Shown: positions 1 to 12,092 of the stretch, piece by piece
Layout: each line of letters opens with the position of its first letter
Numbering within the stretch: the stretch's first letter is position 1
Origin: Eonycteris spelaea
Taxonomy: Eukaryota; Chordata; Mammalia; Chiroptera; Pteropodidae
Reading direction: 5' to 3'
NCBI GenBank assembly: GCA_003508835.1
Contig: PUFA01000068.1
Span: 124,001-188,000 of the forward strand
Length of the DNA: 64,000 nucleotides
Made by a program: the position numbers and the translations under genes
The notes under the pieces: model-generated
Told to the model about the DNA's origin: nothing
The model's database searches: none
What the model saw: only the letters and a program-made list of their open reading frames with translations

Positions 1-920
1 TTGTTGAATAACAGTAAAGCATGTATTCAATGGGACAAGGTCTGTCTCATTATAAATTTAGAAAGTACACATTGTCTATTATATATTTAATATTCTTGAG
101 GATACTTTTAAATTTTTAAGAGAATATTCACTAGTCAGCTAAACTTTCCAAGTTTCCCCACTTTTCAGAAACATATCAAATAGAATGATATTTGGTATTT
201 CCTTGCATGCCTCTTGCCCTTGATAGAATTAACCTCGGTAAAATATTTGTAAAACAGCACTTTTGGTATACAGTGCAGCTACATTGGTAGTGCTGATCAT
301 TATACATTATAGTGGTTGGAAAAAAATAGTTGTAGGATAATTAACAGACCAAACAAATGCAAGTGAAAAAATCTTAATATGTGTTAGTATTTTCTCCAAA
401 TAGCTATATTAGCTGTCAAATTCAGTGTTTAATATATTCTACTCTCTTCCAAAAATATAACTCCTTTACAATGGCTTTGGGAATAGAGGTTTATGTAATC
501 ATTGCATATTTTAAGATTTTGTAGGAATGGTCATTTTTAAAATATATGCTAGCTGTGAAACTCCAGCTAAGATGGAATCTGTCATATTGTAGTTTTAAAT
601 AAATCATCCAAACTTTTCCCATATCACTGAGAAAAATTAGAAAAAAAAAGAAAATCCTTTGATTGCCAAATAAATTAATTGCTGTAAAATGTTGAATGTG
701 AAATGAAAATGTACAATTGAGCTATTATATATAAACAAAAACTTAAAAAGCCAATAGTGTTATTAATAGTAGTTTAGATTAGATTTACATAAGAACTCCT
801 GACAATAAGTAAGGCTTCCTCTATGACCAAAAGTACCTTGTGTTTATTTCTTTCATAGTATATACTATGTACTGTTTATAGGCCATTCTTGAAATTAGGC
901 ACTGAATTATTCATTTTTAC
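1..920. other. AT-rich unique-looking DNA
   Basis: I see no gene and no repeat that I can name. The stretch is AT-rich with frequent stop codons in every frame and short A/T runs. A weak remnant of an old repeat cannot be excluded by eye. Confidence 0.4.
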
Positions 921-924
921 AGCT

Positions 925-2800
925 TTATTAATATATATTGTATACATTAACTGCACATAAATGAAGAGTACACTTCAATAAGCACTTGCCCATGAAACAA
1001 ACAGCACCATCAAGATAATGAACATATCCATGACCCCAAAGTCTCTTATGTCTTTTTACTTCCTTCTTCTCTTCTCTACCCTTGCCTATCTAGAAGCAGA
1101 CACTAATCTATTTTCTGTCTTTAGTTTAATTTTTAAGTTCTAGACTTATATGAATAAAATTGTATAACACACATTCTTCTTTTTTTGACTTCGTTCCTTC
1201 ATCATGCTATTTTGGGATTCATCCATTTGGTTGCATGTGTCAATAGCCCAGATCTTTTTTATGGCTGAGAAATATTTATTTGAATGGTTATGTTACAACC
1301 TGCTTATCTATTTATCTGTTGGTGGATATTTGGGTTGTCTCCAAATAAAGCTGCTATAAATATTTATAAACAAGGTATATATATAAATTTATGTTCTTGT
1401 TTGTTTTGTTTTTTGATAAATGACTAGATGTGGAATGGGCATGAATAATGGACATGAATCTAAATTTTCAAAGATTTTTATTTTCTAAATGAGTTTAGCA
1501 TTTTACATTTTCTACCATCATTCTGTGATAATTCTAGTTCTTTGACATAGTTACCAACACTTGATGTAGTCGGGTTTTTTGTTTGTTTTGCCATACCAGT
1601 GGGAAGGTGGTAGTATCTCCTGTGGTTTTAGTTTTCGTTTCTCTAACGACAAGTATAGTTGAATAAATTTTCATGCATTAAGTTCCCATTCTTGTACCTC
1701 ATTAAGTAGATTGTACATTTTTTTAATTGGCATTTTTGTCTTCTAATAATTGAGTTATGAGAGTTCCTCATACAATTCAGATACAAGTCCTGGTCGGATA
1801 TGTTATGAAGGTCATTTTTTTATTTTTTTTTGCAGTCTATGCTTGTCTTTTCATGTTTAGCAGGTTATTTTGGAAGAGCAAAAATGTAATTTTCAAAGTC
1901 CAATTTATATTTTTTCTTTGATAGTGTTTTTGTATCATACTTAGTACATCTTTGACAAACTCCAAAAAATTATTATTTTCTACTATGATTTATTGTAGAA
2001 ATTTTATCATTTTAGCTCTTACATTTAAATCTATAATCCATCTCCAGTTTATTTATGTGTAAATTTGAAATAAAAACTGAGTTACATTTTACAATGGGAG
2101 GGAATTATACTTTTTCCACTAGATTGTTTTGGGACCTTCGCTGAACATCAATTTACTATATCTGTGAGGGCTATTAATGGACTCTATTCTGTTTCATTGA
2201 TCAATTTGTTTATCTTTATGATATCACTTTGTTTTAACTACTATAGCTTCATAATTAGTTTTAAAGTAAAGGAGTTTGAGTCTTCTTAGGTTGTTCATCT
2301 TTTTCAAATATGTTTTGGCTACTCTAGGTCTCTACATTTTAATATAAAGTTTAGAATTAGTTTTAAATTTTCTGCAAATAAACAGCTGATATTTTGATGA
2401 GTATTGCATTGAATCTATAGGCAAGTTTGGGGAGAATTAGCATCTTAATATTGAGTTTTCTAATCCACGTGTATCATATATCCTTTCATTTTTTATCTCT
2501 AATTTATCAACAATGTTTTGTAGTTGTCAGTATACACCTATCCATATTTTTTGACAAATTTGTCTCTAAATATACTTTTAATGCTATCATAGAGGGGAAT
2601 TTTTAAATGTCAATTTCCGTTGCTAAAATACGAAATATAATTATTTTTTAATGTTTACCATTCATATTGCAGCATGTTATATTCACTTATTAGTTCTAGA
2701 AGTCTTATTTGTAGATCCCATGAAATTTTTACACAATTAGGTTGTCTACAAATAAAAACAAGTATATTTCTACTTTTTTAAAAATAAATTTTGAGTATTT
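925..2800 (-). mobile_element. Old antisense LINE-1 fragment (3' UTR and end of ORF2)
   Basis: Read on the minus strand this is the 3' half of a LINE-1. The left edge holds the 3' untranslated region, ending near an antisense agctttatt. The wording typical of L1 3' ends follows, and from about 2040 it runs into the reverse transcriptase region of ORF2. Around 2510 the antisense of the RT segment (caatgttttgtagttgtcag) is clear. Many substitutions and stops mark it as an ancient L1M-type copy. No open frame of useful length survives. The right boundary is vague because similarity fades towards 2800. Confidence 0.8.
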
Positions 2801-3925
2801 TTTTTAATGATTGTATTCACCTTTGTTATAACTTTTCATTTGGTATTTCATTTATTGATTTGAGATTTATTGTGAAAAAATCTAATTTATCACAGTCCAC
2901 TAAAAAAAAACAGTAAACAGTATATTTCAATGTATACCTCCAGCCTGAGTCTTATTTTTTAATAAATTTTATATCTATATATGTTTTAAACATCAAAATA
3001 CATTATTTTTACTTTACACTGTAAAATACTTAAGATTAAAATTAGGAAAATTTCTTTTATAATTTTCAATGTAAATATGTGTTAGCAAATATATTTATGT
3101 TATTCTTCATTCATTTGTGTAGATCTAGATTTCACTCTGGTATAATTTTCATTTTGCCTACCTGGAAAATTTTTTATTGTTTCTTGTAATTACCAGACAC
3201 AGAAAAAAGCATGAAAGTGAGTCCCAAAGTGAGAGAAAATTACTAGAAACCACTTCAAACATGTCAGGCTTGATGTAATTAGTAGACATATAGTAAAACA
3301 ATTATTATAACAATATCCCATATATACAGTAAAGCTTGAGAATGCTGGGGAGAGACACAGAAGATATAACAAAGACCCAGAAAGACTATCGTGTTAATGG
3401 TTTCAGAAAGAGGATAGACTATTATGAGCTAAAAATAACAGATATCAAAACACTTTTAAGAAATTGCATCTAAATTTTATAGAAGAAAATATTTTTAAAA
3501 AATAATAAAAGTAACACTTTATTATTAGTATACAATTATTACATATGAGTAGATTGAAAATATGTGAAATGACTGTCCAGATTTGGGTATTGTCAGGTAT
3601 GATGAAAGAGAGCAAATATGTCTGATAGATTACATGCATGAAGTAAGATGAAGTAGGAAAGAGAATGATGGTAAGGGGTTTTTAGGAGTACGGACTGAAG
3701 GCAGAGTATAGGAAAAGTGAGTCGTTCCAGAGGAATATGGTACTAGAGGATTAAATAAGACTAAAATAATTGTTATGTCCGATTAAGAAAAAGGCTGTGA
3801 TTGGTTGATAAATACAACAGACTTTGCATTATAAAGTGAAGAGAGTAAAATATCCAAGTTGGCTCTCTTTCGTTAAGCCATTGAAAATTCCTTAAGCACA
3901 GTTAGTTGCTGCCTAGTCTTTATTC
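2801..3925. other. AT-rich DNA, no assignable feature
   Basis: Two minus-strand open frames of about 60 codons occur here (3190-3372 and 3445-3639). Their composition is that of AT-rich noncoding DNA and they resemble no known protein. The left part may still belong to the decayed L1. Nothing else is supported. Confidence 0.35.
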
Positions 3926-4432
3926 TCAAAGAACATAGAGCGTATCTCATGTGTTCTTAAATATCTCAGAATTCCACCTCTCACCGCTTCCACTGCTACT
4001 GCTATAACCCAAGCCACCATCATCCTTCACATAGTTTCGTGCATTCAAATCTTAATCATTGTTTGCTTTCACCATTTTTTACCACTATCTATTCTCTTCC
4101 CAGCAACCAATTCCTCTCAACTTCTACCTAAAATCTTCCAAAAAAAAAGTCTTTTTTTTTTCTGGTCATTTAATTCAGGATAAAATTCAGTTTCTTTATC
4201 ATAATCTGTAAGGCCCTGTAACTTCTAACCTTGTTACCAACACTCTCATCTTTACTGCTTTTCTACTAACATACCAAATAACATTCCTGTGTCAAGGTCT
4301 TCATACATTTTTATTTCCTGTTTCTTCTGGAAGATACACCTATGGCCTGCTCTCTCATTTCTTTCATGTGTCTCTTGAAATATCACCTTATTAGTATGGC
4401 CTTCCCTAAACCCCCTTTATAAGATGCTTATG
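3926..4432 (+). mobile_element. LINE-2 (L2) fragment
   Basis: C/T-rich wording characteristic of the L2 3' region is visible: a ctataacccaagccaccatc stretch near 4000, then aaggccctgtaac near 4212 and the cctgctctctc stretch near 4346. It ends just before an L1 fragment begins. L2 elements stopped moving before the placental radiation, so this is a fossil present in many mammals. Confidence 0.65.
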
Positions 4433-4434
4433 CT

Positions 4435-5490
4435 TCAGAAGAATGAAAAGATTTGAAGAAAGAAATGATAACACCACAAAAAGAAATAGACAAATCTACT
4501 ATTATAGTGGGATAATTCAGCACTCTTCTGTCACTAATTGATAAACAGTCTATAAATAAGTAAGGATACTGCTGAGCAGCACAATCAATTGACTTGATCT
4601 AATTGACATTTATGGAATATTCGATTCAACAACAGCAGCATATGTATTCTTAAACTCACATGAAACATTCACCAAGATAGACTACATTGTGTGCCATGAA
4701 ACATCCTTTAACAAATTTAAAAAATCAAAATCATATAATGTATATCCTCAGAGCACAATAGAACTAAACTAGAAAACAATGATAAAAGATATTGGGAAAA
4801 TATCCAAATATTTGGAGATTAAACAATAAACTTCTAAATAACACACAGTAAAGAAGAGGTCTTGTCCACAACCTTGCTACCCTGAACAAGCCTGATCCTG
4901 TGTGATCTCAGAAGCTAAGTAGGATCAGACCCGGTTAGCACTTGGATGAGAGACCACCTAGGAAGGCCAGGTGCTGTAGGCATAAAAAAGTTAATAAGAG
5001 ATTATAAGCTGACAAGGTCCTTGCAATCTGTGAGGTCAATCAAGATTTTCTTCACCTAAAAGAAGGAGAAGGAGAAATTTAAAATATTTTAACCAAAAAT
5101 GAAAATAGAACTTATCAAAATGTATGTGCTAGATTTAAAAATGATTTATCTAAACTTCTACCTAAAGAGAACTTTTAAACTAAAGCATGCAGAAGCAAAC
5201 AAATAATAAATTTAGAGTGAAAATCAATAAAATTGAAAACAGCAAAATAATTTTTGAAACGAAAAGCTGGTTCTTTAAAAGAATCAATGAAATTGATACA
5301 TTTCTCGCTAGGCAAACCAAGATAAAAAGGCATAAAACACAAATTACCAATATTAGAAATGAAAGAGTTATTATTTCTCATCCCATGGATATTAAAACAA
5401 TAGTAAAGAACTACTATGAACAGTTCTGTGCCTCAAAATGTGAAAACTTAGATAAAATTGGCCAATTTCTTGAAAGACCGAAATTATTGA
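4435..5490 (+). mobile_element. LINE-1 ORF2 fragment, interrupted by a SINE
   Basis: This carries the end of the endonuclease domain and the linker before the reverse transcriptase domain of L1 ORF2. Recognisable stretches include agacaaatctactattatag (about 4489), the aatatttggagattaaac block (4806) and the aaagctggttcttt block (about 5263). The frame is broken at many points, but an open stretch from 5187 still reads as ORF2 linker, with a YYEQF motif about 75 residues in and a following LERP. A 5S-derived SINE splits the element at about 4864-5057. After 5490 the L1 match stops abruptly and the rest of the open frame, to 5645, is not L1. Confidence 0.85.
4864..5057 (+). mobile_element. 5S rRNA-derived SINE inserted in L1
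   Basis: Positions 4864-4982 align end to end with mammalian 5S rRNA (about 119 bases). They include the central gaagctaag, the ggttagcacttggatgagag stretch of the internal promoter and the terminal gtgctgtaggc. About 75 further bases (4983-5057) are neither 5S nor L1 and look like a SINE 3' extension. The imperfect flanks aaagaagagg (about 4850) and aaagaaggag (about 5059) fit a target-site duplication in the L1. About a fifth of 5S positions differ from the gene, so it is not a functional 5S gene. It may belong to the 5S-derived SINEs known from fruit bats. Confidence 0.8.
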
Positions 5491-7240
5491 CTAAGCATCT
5501 CCAACTCCAATCTCTGTCTCCTCTACTGTTCAAGGCTATTGTGTTTTGTTTAAGCAGAGCTTCCTTGTACAGACCACAAGAGATTGCTTCAAGGCAGGAG
5601 GCAAAGTTGATGATGGGACACATGCTATTTACTTTCCTTCTTTAAGGAATCATAGATTTATGTATCTTGTCTAATTTATGAAACAATTTGTTTTCCATGT
5701 TATTACATTTTTATATTTTTATATTTGTTTAGGACATGAAGCTATTCTTAGCCCTGTGAATATCATAGCTAGTTTTGGTAGACTTATAATTTTATATCTA
5801 ACACAATCCTGAATTTTTATTACTTATTTACCAAACTCAAGTTTTTTTGTTCACTTACACACAGAAACATTCTCCGAATAAAACTTTAGAACATATAGAT
5901 ATTTTTTGTTTTCAATCATAACATAATTATAGCATACTCTTAATGCTATATGATACTTTATTACCCATAAGTCCAATTCTCCTTTTTCTTGATTAAATAA
6001 ATGTCCACATTCATGTAAACAACTAGAAGAGAGTTGGGATGTAAACCAAAGTCTTTAATCTTCTCTTTCTCTTCCCATTACTATTACATTTTCTATTAAA
6101 AAAAGAAGAAGAAGATGAGTAAGACATAGAAATGAACAAAGAGATACAGCATTTATTTGAAAAGGAATGTAAATATACTTGTAAATTAGAATCAATAGAG
6201 AATCTTAGTCAAAAAACATTATTGTGATAATCTGTTTCTCTACTATCTACTGGATTATTTACTTCTGAATGACCACCATGTATGAGACATCACAAATAAA
6301 TTAGGATCTTTTCTCAGTTGGAATGACAAGTTTACATGTGAAGGTTAACAGAGAAAAAGGGAGGGGATGTTGCATGTGGAAGTAGGAAACCTAGGAGAGA
6401 GATTTTATAATTTCTTAAGTCATGAACCCACACCCAAATTTACAGGAATGTAGTAACTAAATTATAACCCTCTATTATTTAGTGTTTCTCTCTCATCAGC
6501 ATCTGAAGCACATAAATTACAAAGACTAGTGTCCACTTCCTTTGAATAACTTCCATTTTCTGGCTACTGTTATGTCTGCCAGGCTTCTGATTCTCTAGAA
6601 ACCCATTCTATCATTCTTATTAATACAAATACTTAATGCAGTACCTAAGATGCTTACAATTTAGTAGGTGAAGCTACAGAGTACTTGCATAAATAGAAAA
6701 TGTCTATTTATTTTACCCAACTATCTGAAATTTCTCTAAAGAATAGTCTGTTCCTTTGAAAAGCATCCTTAGGCTTTTAAAATTTTAGAAACATACCTCA
6801 ATCTTATGTTCAGTAGTAGTCTTCTTTTGAGTTTGCCTGTTCTCAAGGAATAGGAACACTGGCAGCTGTCTCAATGCTCTATGATCATGAGGAACTGTAT
6901 CCCGCAGCATGAAGCTGTCTGAAGTGCTTTCCCTTAATTATGAGTATTGATTGTACTCACCCAACTCTACTGAGAATTCCATTTCCATATGTAGTGCAAA
7001 ACAACCACCTTTGTGGATTTCAAACAGACCAATGTCTGTTCTTGGGCTCAATACAAGCCCTGTGAATATTTCACAAGGATTTTGCCTGCATCCCCAAATA
7101 TTGATAGCATTTGATTGAGTTTAGCATACATAGTATTTCTACAGGCAGCACCACATTCACACAATGTTAGCTCACAAGTATTTTGTTTCATTCAAACATT
7201 CAAGGATATGTCTGAGATTAATTCAGAAGTTTTTAAAAAT
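5491..7240. other. Unique-looking AT-rich DNA
   Basis: No gene or nameable repeat is seen. Base composition is a little less AT-rich around 6830-7090. Short open frames here show no coding signature. Confidence 0.35.
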
Positions 7241-7244
7241 TATT

Positions 7245-9092
7245 TTTGCATTTTATTAAATTTATTGGGGTGCCCTTGGCTAATAATATTGTATAGGTTT
7301 TAAAGTGTAGAATTCTATAATATACCATCTGTATATTGTGTGTTCACCATTCAAAGTCAAGTCTCCTTCTGTTCCCTTTACCCTGTTCTACTTTCCTCCC
7401 AACCTCCTTTCCCTTTGGTAACTACCATGCTGTTGTCTGTGTGTATGCGTTTTTGTTTGTTTGCTAATCTTGTTGTTCATTTGTTGCTTTCTGTTCTACA
7501 TTCCACATATGAATGAAACCATATTGTTCTTGATTTTTTCATCTTGACTTATTTCATTTAGTGTGATGTTTTTAAGATCTATCCTGTTATCACAAATGGC
7601 AATATTTCATCTTTTTATGGCTGATAGTTTTTCATTGTGTACACGTACCACATCCTCTTTATCTAATCTATAGAGGGGCACTTCGGTTGTTTCCATGTTT
7701 TGGCCACTGTGAATAATGCTGCATTGAACATAGGGGGACATATGTCTTTATGAATAAGTGTTTTTAAATTTTTTGGATAATACTCAGAAGAGGGATTATT
7801 GGATCACATCATAACTCTATTTTTAATTTTTGAGAAACCTCCATACTGTTTTCAATAGTGGCCGTACCAATTTACATTCCCACCAGAAGTGAATGAGGTT
7901 CTTTTTCCACACAAACCCTCCAACACTTGTTATTACTCATCCTGTTGATGATAGTCATTCTAACAGCTGTGAGAGAATCTCGTTTTGATCTGCATTTTTC
8001 TAATAGTGATGTTGAACAGCTTTATATATAAATCTGTTGGCCATTTGTATGCTTTCTTGGGAGGTGTTCAGGTCCTTTGACCATTTTTCAATTGGATTGT
8101 TTGGTTTTTTTTGTTGAGTTGTGTGAGTTATTTATATACTGTATATTAACCCATCGTTGGAAGTATTGTTTGCATAGATCTTCTCTCATTCAGTTGGTTG
8201 CCTTTTTGTTTTGTTGACGGTATCTTTTGCTGTGCAGCAGCTTTTTAGTTTGATATAGTCCCATTCATTTATTTTTGCTTTTACTTTCTTTGGGTCAAAT
8301 TTATAAAATCTTCTCTAAGACCAAGCTTCCTAAGTTTAATATCTATGTTATCTTTTATCTATTTTATTATTTCAGATATTATATTTAGGACTCTGATCCC
8401 TTTGAGTTTTGTGTGTGGTGACAAATGGCAGCCTAGTTTCATTTGTTTGAATGTGGCTTTCTAATTTCTCCAGCACCATTTATTGAAGCAGCTTTCTTTT
8501 TTCATTGTGTGTTTTTGGTTCTTTTCTCAAAAATTATTTGCCCATATATATACTGTAGGTTTATATCTGGCCTCTCAGTTCGGTTCCATTGGTCTGTGTG
8601 TCTGTTTTTCTGCCACTACCATGTTGTTTTGATTACTGTCACTTTGTAGTATAATTTGAAGTCTGGCTTTGTTCTTTTTTCCCAGAATTCCTTTGGCTAT
8701 TCAGGGCCTTTTGTGGTTCCACACAAATCTGATGATTTTGTTGTTGTTGTTTTATTTCATTGAAAAATGCCATTGGGATTTTGATGGGGATTGTATAAAT
8801 CTATATATTGCTTAGGGTAATATGGCCATTTTAGCTATATTGATTCTTATAGTCCTTGAACACAGAGTAGCTTTCCATTTTTTAATGTCTTCTTCAGTTT
8901 CTTTTAATAATATCTTAGTTTTTAGTGTATAAATCCTTCACATATTTTGTTAAGTTTATTCCTATGAATTTTATTCTTTTTGTTGCAATTGGAAATGAAT
9001 TTTTTTTTCATTTCTGAAATTTTATTGTTTGTATATAGGAACACAATGAAGTTTTTTAAATTGATTTTGTATCCTGAGATTTTATTTTGTTT
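7245..9092 (-). mobile_element. Bat-type LINE-1, 3' segment (minus strand)
   Basis: The left edge carries the antisense tail aaatttattggggtgccc, close to the wording of bat L1 3' ends. The 3' UTR and the C-terminal half of ORF2 follow in reverse: aataatgctgcattgaacat at about 7713, ttacattcccaccagaagtg at about 7873, tccagcaccatttattgaag at about 8470. At about 9085 the sense reading has reached the reverse transcriptase domain, where it joins an oppositely oriented L1 segment. ORF2 is riddled with stops. This is the 3' half of a 5'-inverted insertion. Confidence 0.9.
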
Positions 9093-10565
9093 ATTGGAAA
9101 CAAATATTCAAACTGTATAATGAGAGAAATCACCAGCCAAAAATAATATATCCAGGAAAGTTATCCTTTAGATGTGATGATTAAATAAAGATTTTTCCAG
9201 ACATATAGAAGCTGAGGGAACTCACCACCACAATACCTACATTACAGTAAATACAGAAAGGTGTTATTATACCTGAAACAAAAGGACAAAAGGATACAAC
9301 ACTATAAGATGTTTCACAGACAGAAATAGGAAATTGCAACCCTTGTTCACAATAGGGTATTATAGATTTAAATATGATATAAAGGTTAAAAGAGATAAAA
9401 ACATATTTTAAAAAAGAGAACAGTAGCTATCGCAATTTGGAAATGAGTCACAGCATAAAAAGGGATAATTTGTGACAACAAAAACATAAAAGGGGAAGAA
9501 GTAAAGTTCTGAATTTTTACATGGGAATGGAGATAAGATGCAATCAGAAGAAAAAGGACTACTATATATATATAAATTTTTTTACATAAACCTAAATATA
9601 ACCACACACATACACACACACAAATCTAGAACTGAGACATGTAAAAAGAGAGAACAGAGAAAAATATTATAGAATACCACCAACCTAAAATGATGGACAG
9701 AAATACAAGGGGCGAGGGAATGGAGACGCAGAGCTACCAGAAAACGAAAGATAAAATGGCTATAGGAAATCCTCACATATCGATAATAATCCTAAATGTA
9801 AATGGTTTGGTATCACCTATGAAAAGACACAGAGTAGCAAATTGGATCAAAAAATCATATCCTGGCTATATGCTGCCTTCAGGAGACACATCTCAGCCGC
9901 AAGGATAAATATAGACTCAAAGGGAAAGGGTAGAAAATGATAGTCCGTACTGAAAGCAAATAGCTTTCAAGTGTAACTGTACTTATATCTGACAAAATAG
10001 ATTAAAAAGTAACAAGAGACAAAAAGAACATTTTATAATGATAAAGGGGACAGTACATCAAGAAGACATAATTCTTACCACTATTAATCTGAGAATACCA
10101 AAATACATCAAGCAACTACTAAAGGGAAAAACTGACGAGATCATAATTATACTAGAGGACCTAAATACCCCATCGACAGCTATGGATAGATCATCCATAT
10201 GAAAATCAGTAAGGAAATATTGGCCTTAAATGACATGTTAGGCCAAATAGACATAATTGATATTGATAGAGCCTTCCATCCCAGAACACCAGATTATACA
10301 TTCTTCTCTAGTGTACATGGAACATTCTCAAGCATAGACCATATGTTGGTAAACAAAACTAGCCTCAACAAATTTAAGGAGGTTGAAATTATACTAAACA
10401 TAGTCTCTGACCACAATGCTTTGAAATTGGAAATCAGCTGCAAAAAGAAAGCAAGATAAACCACAAATATGTGTATGTTAAACAACACGCTACTAAACAG
10501 TGACTGGGTTAAAGAAGAAATAAGAGTTTGAAAAATACATAGAAACAAGTGAGAATGACAGTATG
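9093..10565 (+). mobile_element. LINE-1 inverted 5' segment (ORF1 end to ORF2 endonuclease)
   Basis: Plus-strand L1 runs from the end of ORF1 (gagagaaatcaccagcc near 9121, then gagggaactcaccacc near 9214), across the inter-ORF region, into ORF2 (cctaaatgtaaatggtttgg near 9790). The junction at about 9092 with the minus-strand L1 segment is what twin-priming inversion produces: the 5'-most point of the inverted piece abuts the internal start of the 3' piece. Relative to a full L1, the part of ORF2 between endonuclease and mid reverse transcriptase is missing. The end near 10565 is approximate. Confidence 0.85.
9757..10459 (+). pseudogene. Broken L1 ORF2 endonuclease domain
   Basis: This region corresponds to the N-terminal apurinic-type endonuclease of L1 ORF2, which nicks target DNA during retrotransposition. 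An open stretch at 10199-10459 keeps the C-terminal part of the domain: a YTFFSSVHGTFSSIDHML segment and then SDHNAL with the catalytic-site Asp-His pair, followed by LEISCKKK. Upstream the frame is disrupted by stops and indels, so no functional enzyme is encoded. Confidence 0.8.
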
Positions 10566-10925
10566 ACATCAAAATTTGGGAGCATCAGGAAAATTCTACT
10601 TACAACACTTAGACAAAGAATGTCAGTATATCTAAAGTCACTAAGGCAGTGAGAATAGGGAATGGCAAATTGTGCAGTGGCTTCTAATGCTTCTACCCAG
10701 AAGAAACACATGGCACTTTACTCACATTTTTTTTTTTTTTAACAAAAGCCAACACACATTGGCCATGCCTAATTTCTAAAGGAGCTAGGAGATACAACTT
10801 ACCATGCCATGGGCCTAAAAGAAATAGAACATTTTGTAAACAGCAAACTAAATACCACACTGAGATTGTATGGAGGTATTTTCAGCAGTTTGGAACTCTA
10901 TATGTACAAGGAGCATCATTGTCTA
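10566..10925. other. Probable old unclassified interspersed repeat
   Basis: The segment is slightly less AT-rich than its surroundings and has the feel of an old mammalian repeat: an acccagaagaaacacatggc block at about 10694, a ttggccatgcctaatttc block at about 10759, and an internal T run at 10728-10740. I could not place it in a named family. Confidence 0.3.
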
Positions 10926-10927
10926 TA

Positions 10928-11125
10928 TAAGGGATTAGCACACTATAGTCATGGACAAGTTCTAGCCTACTGCCTGAATTTATAAATAATGTTTTATTGG
11001 AACATAGCCACACCCATTAATTTATATTTTGTCTATGCCTGTTTTCACACTACAGTGACAAATAGTTTAAACAAAGACCATGTGGCCTGCAATCCTTAAA
11101 ATATTTATTATAAACTGCCTCACAA
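10928..11125. mobile_element. hAT-type nonautonomous DNA transposon
   Basis: The wording ctgcctgaatttataaataa then gttttattggaacatagcca and catgtggcctgcaatcctta is that of a very common mammalian hAT (Charlie-group) MITE. Its consensus starts with a caggggtcggcaaac-type terminal repeat. A second, oppositely oriented copy lies at 53536-53745. The termini are eroded. Confidence 0.75.
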
Positions 11126-11129
11126 TATA

Positions 11130-11735
11130 TATTTTCTGCTATTTTAAAATCATATTTTGACTAATAAGTATTAAATACATTTACTGAATTTTTAATAGAT
11201 TTTGTCATTTAATATATTTCCATTCAGTCAATATGGTAATTTTTATCATATAATGTCTTTCATTTCCTAAAAATAAGTAGAAATTAGTAATCACTAGATA
11301 TTGTGAAGTAATTTCTGTTCTATCTTGATATAGATTCAGCTTCTTCTACAGTCCTATAATTATCTCTAAGTAACTCCAAAAGTGACAAAAAGTGATTAAA
11401 AGGATCCTTACCTCAAATGTCTCTCTAATACCAACAGCTCTGCATAGAGGGTCTCACCTGATATATAACTATTAATTGTGAAAATTAACGTTTCTCGAAT
11501 ACATCACTTTTGAAACAATGCTTTGAGCATGTTACTTTGACGTCTCTTTTAATTCTCATCAAGAGGATCTGCCTCTAGCACCACAGAAATGGGCAGGCCA
11601 CAGAAATGGGCAGACCAAAGGCAGGCCAATGAGAGTCCCTCTGCAAAGAATAACATGAGTACTGAAGCAAGATCTCTTTCCTTCTGAGGTAGTAAAATTT
11701 AGGGACCAGGTAGGTCTGCACCTATTGTGGAGTAC
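11130..11735. other. Unassigned DNA
   Basis: No gene is seen. A segment at about 11410-11447 resembles a second site at 12552-12589. A 17-base tandem duplication sits at 11581-11614. Confidence 0.35.
11581..11614. repeat. 17-base tandem duplication
   Basis: The unit ccacagaaatgggcag(g/a) occurs twice back to back, at 11581-11597 and 11598-11614, identical except for the last base. A degenerate third echo (ccaaaggcagg) follows. Confidence 0.9.
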
Positions 11736-11737
11736 TG

Positions 11738-12092
11738 TCTTAGTCAATCTGAGCTGCTATGATAGAATACAATGGACTTGGCAGCTTAAACATTTATTTC
11801 TCCTAGTTCTTGAGTATGGGAAGCCATGAACAAGGTACCAGTCGATTCATTTCCTGGTGAGAGCTCTCTTGCCAATGCCTGCCTTCCTGTATCGCCTCAT
11901 GGCGGGGAGAGAGAAAATCAACTCTTTGGTATCTTCTTGTGGGGACACTAATCTTATCATAAGTATCCTACCTCGTGATCTCATTTACATCTAATTACCT
12001 CACAAAGGCCTTACCTCCGAATATTATCACACTGGGTGTTAGGGTTATATGAATTTTGTGGAAACATAAATGTTCAGTCTATAGGAGGAATC
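11738..12092 (-). mobile_element. MLT1-type MaLR solitary LTR
   Basis: Read on the plus strand it is the antisense of an MLT1 LTR: ttagtcaatctgagctgcta at the left, aaacatttatttctcctagt, the catggcggggagag block, taattacctcacaaaggcc, and a right end around ttcagtctatagga. No internal retroviral sequence flanks it, so it is a solitary LTR or a truncated MaLR element. It is old, with many substitutions. Confidence 0.85.

Noticed and set aside
4864..4982. Functional 5S rRNA gene
   Set aside because: Too many substitutions from the gene, no T-run terminator directly after it, and it is embedded in an L1.
5187..5645. 152-codon open frame as a host gene
   Set aside because: The first two thirds read as L1 ORF2 linker, and the remainder runs into unrelated DNA by chance.
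10199..10459. Independent endonuclease gene
   Set aside because: It is in the middle of a broken L1 ORF2 and continuous with L1 sequence on both sides.
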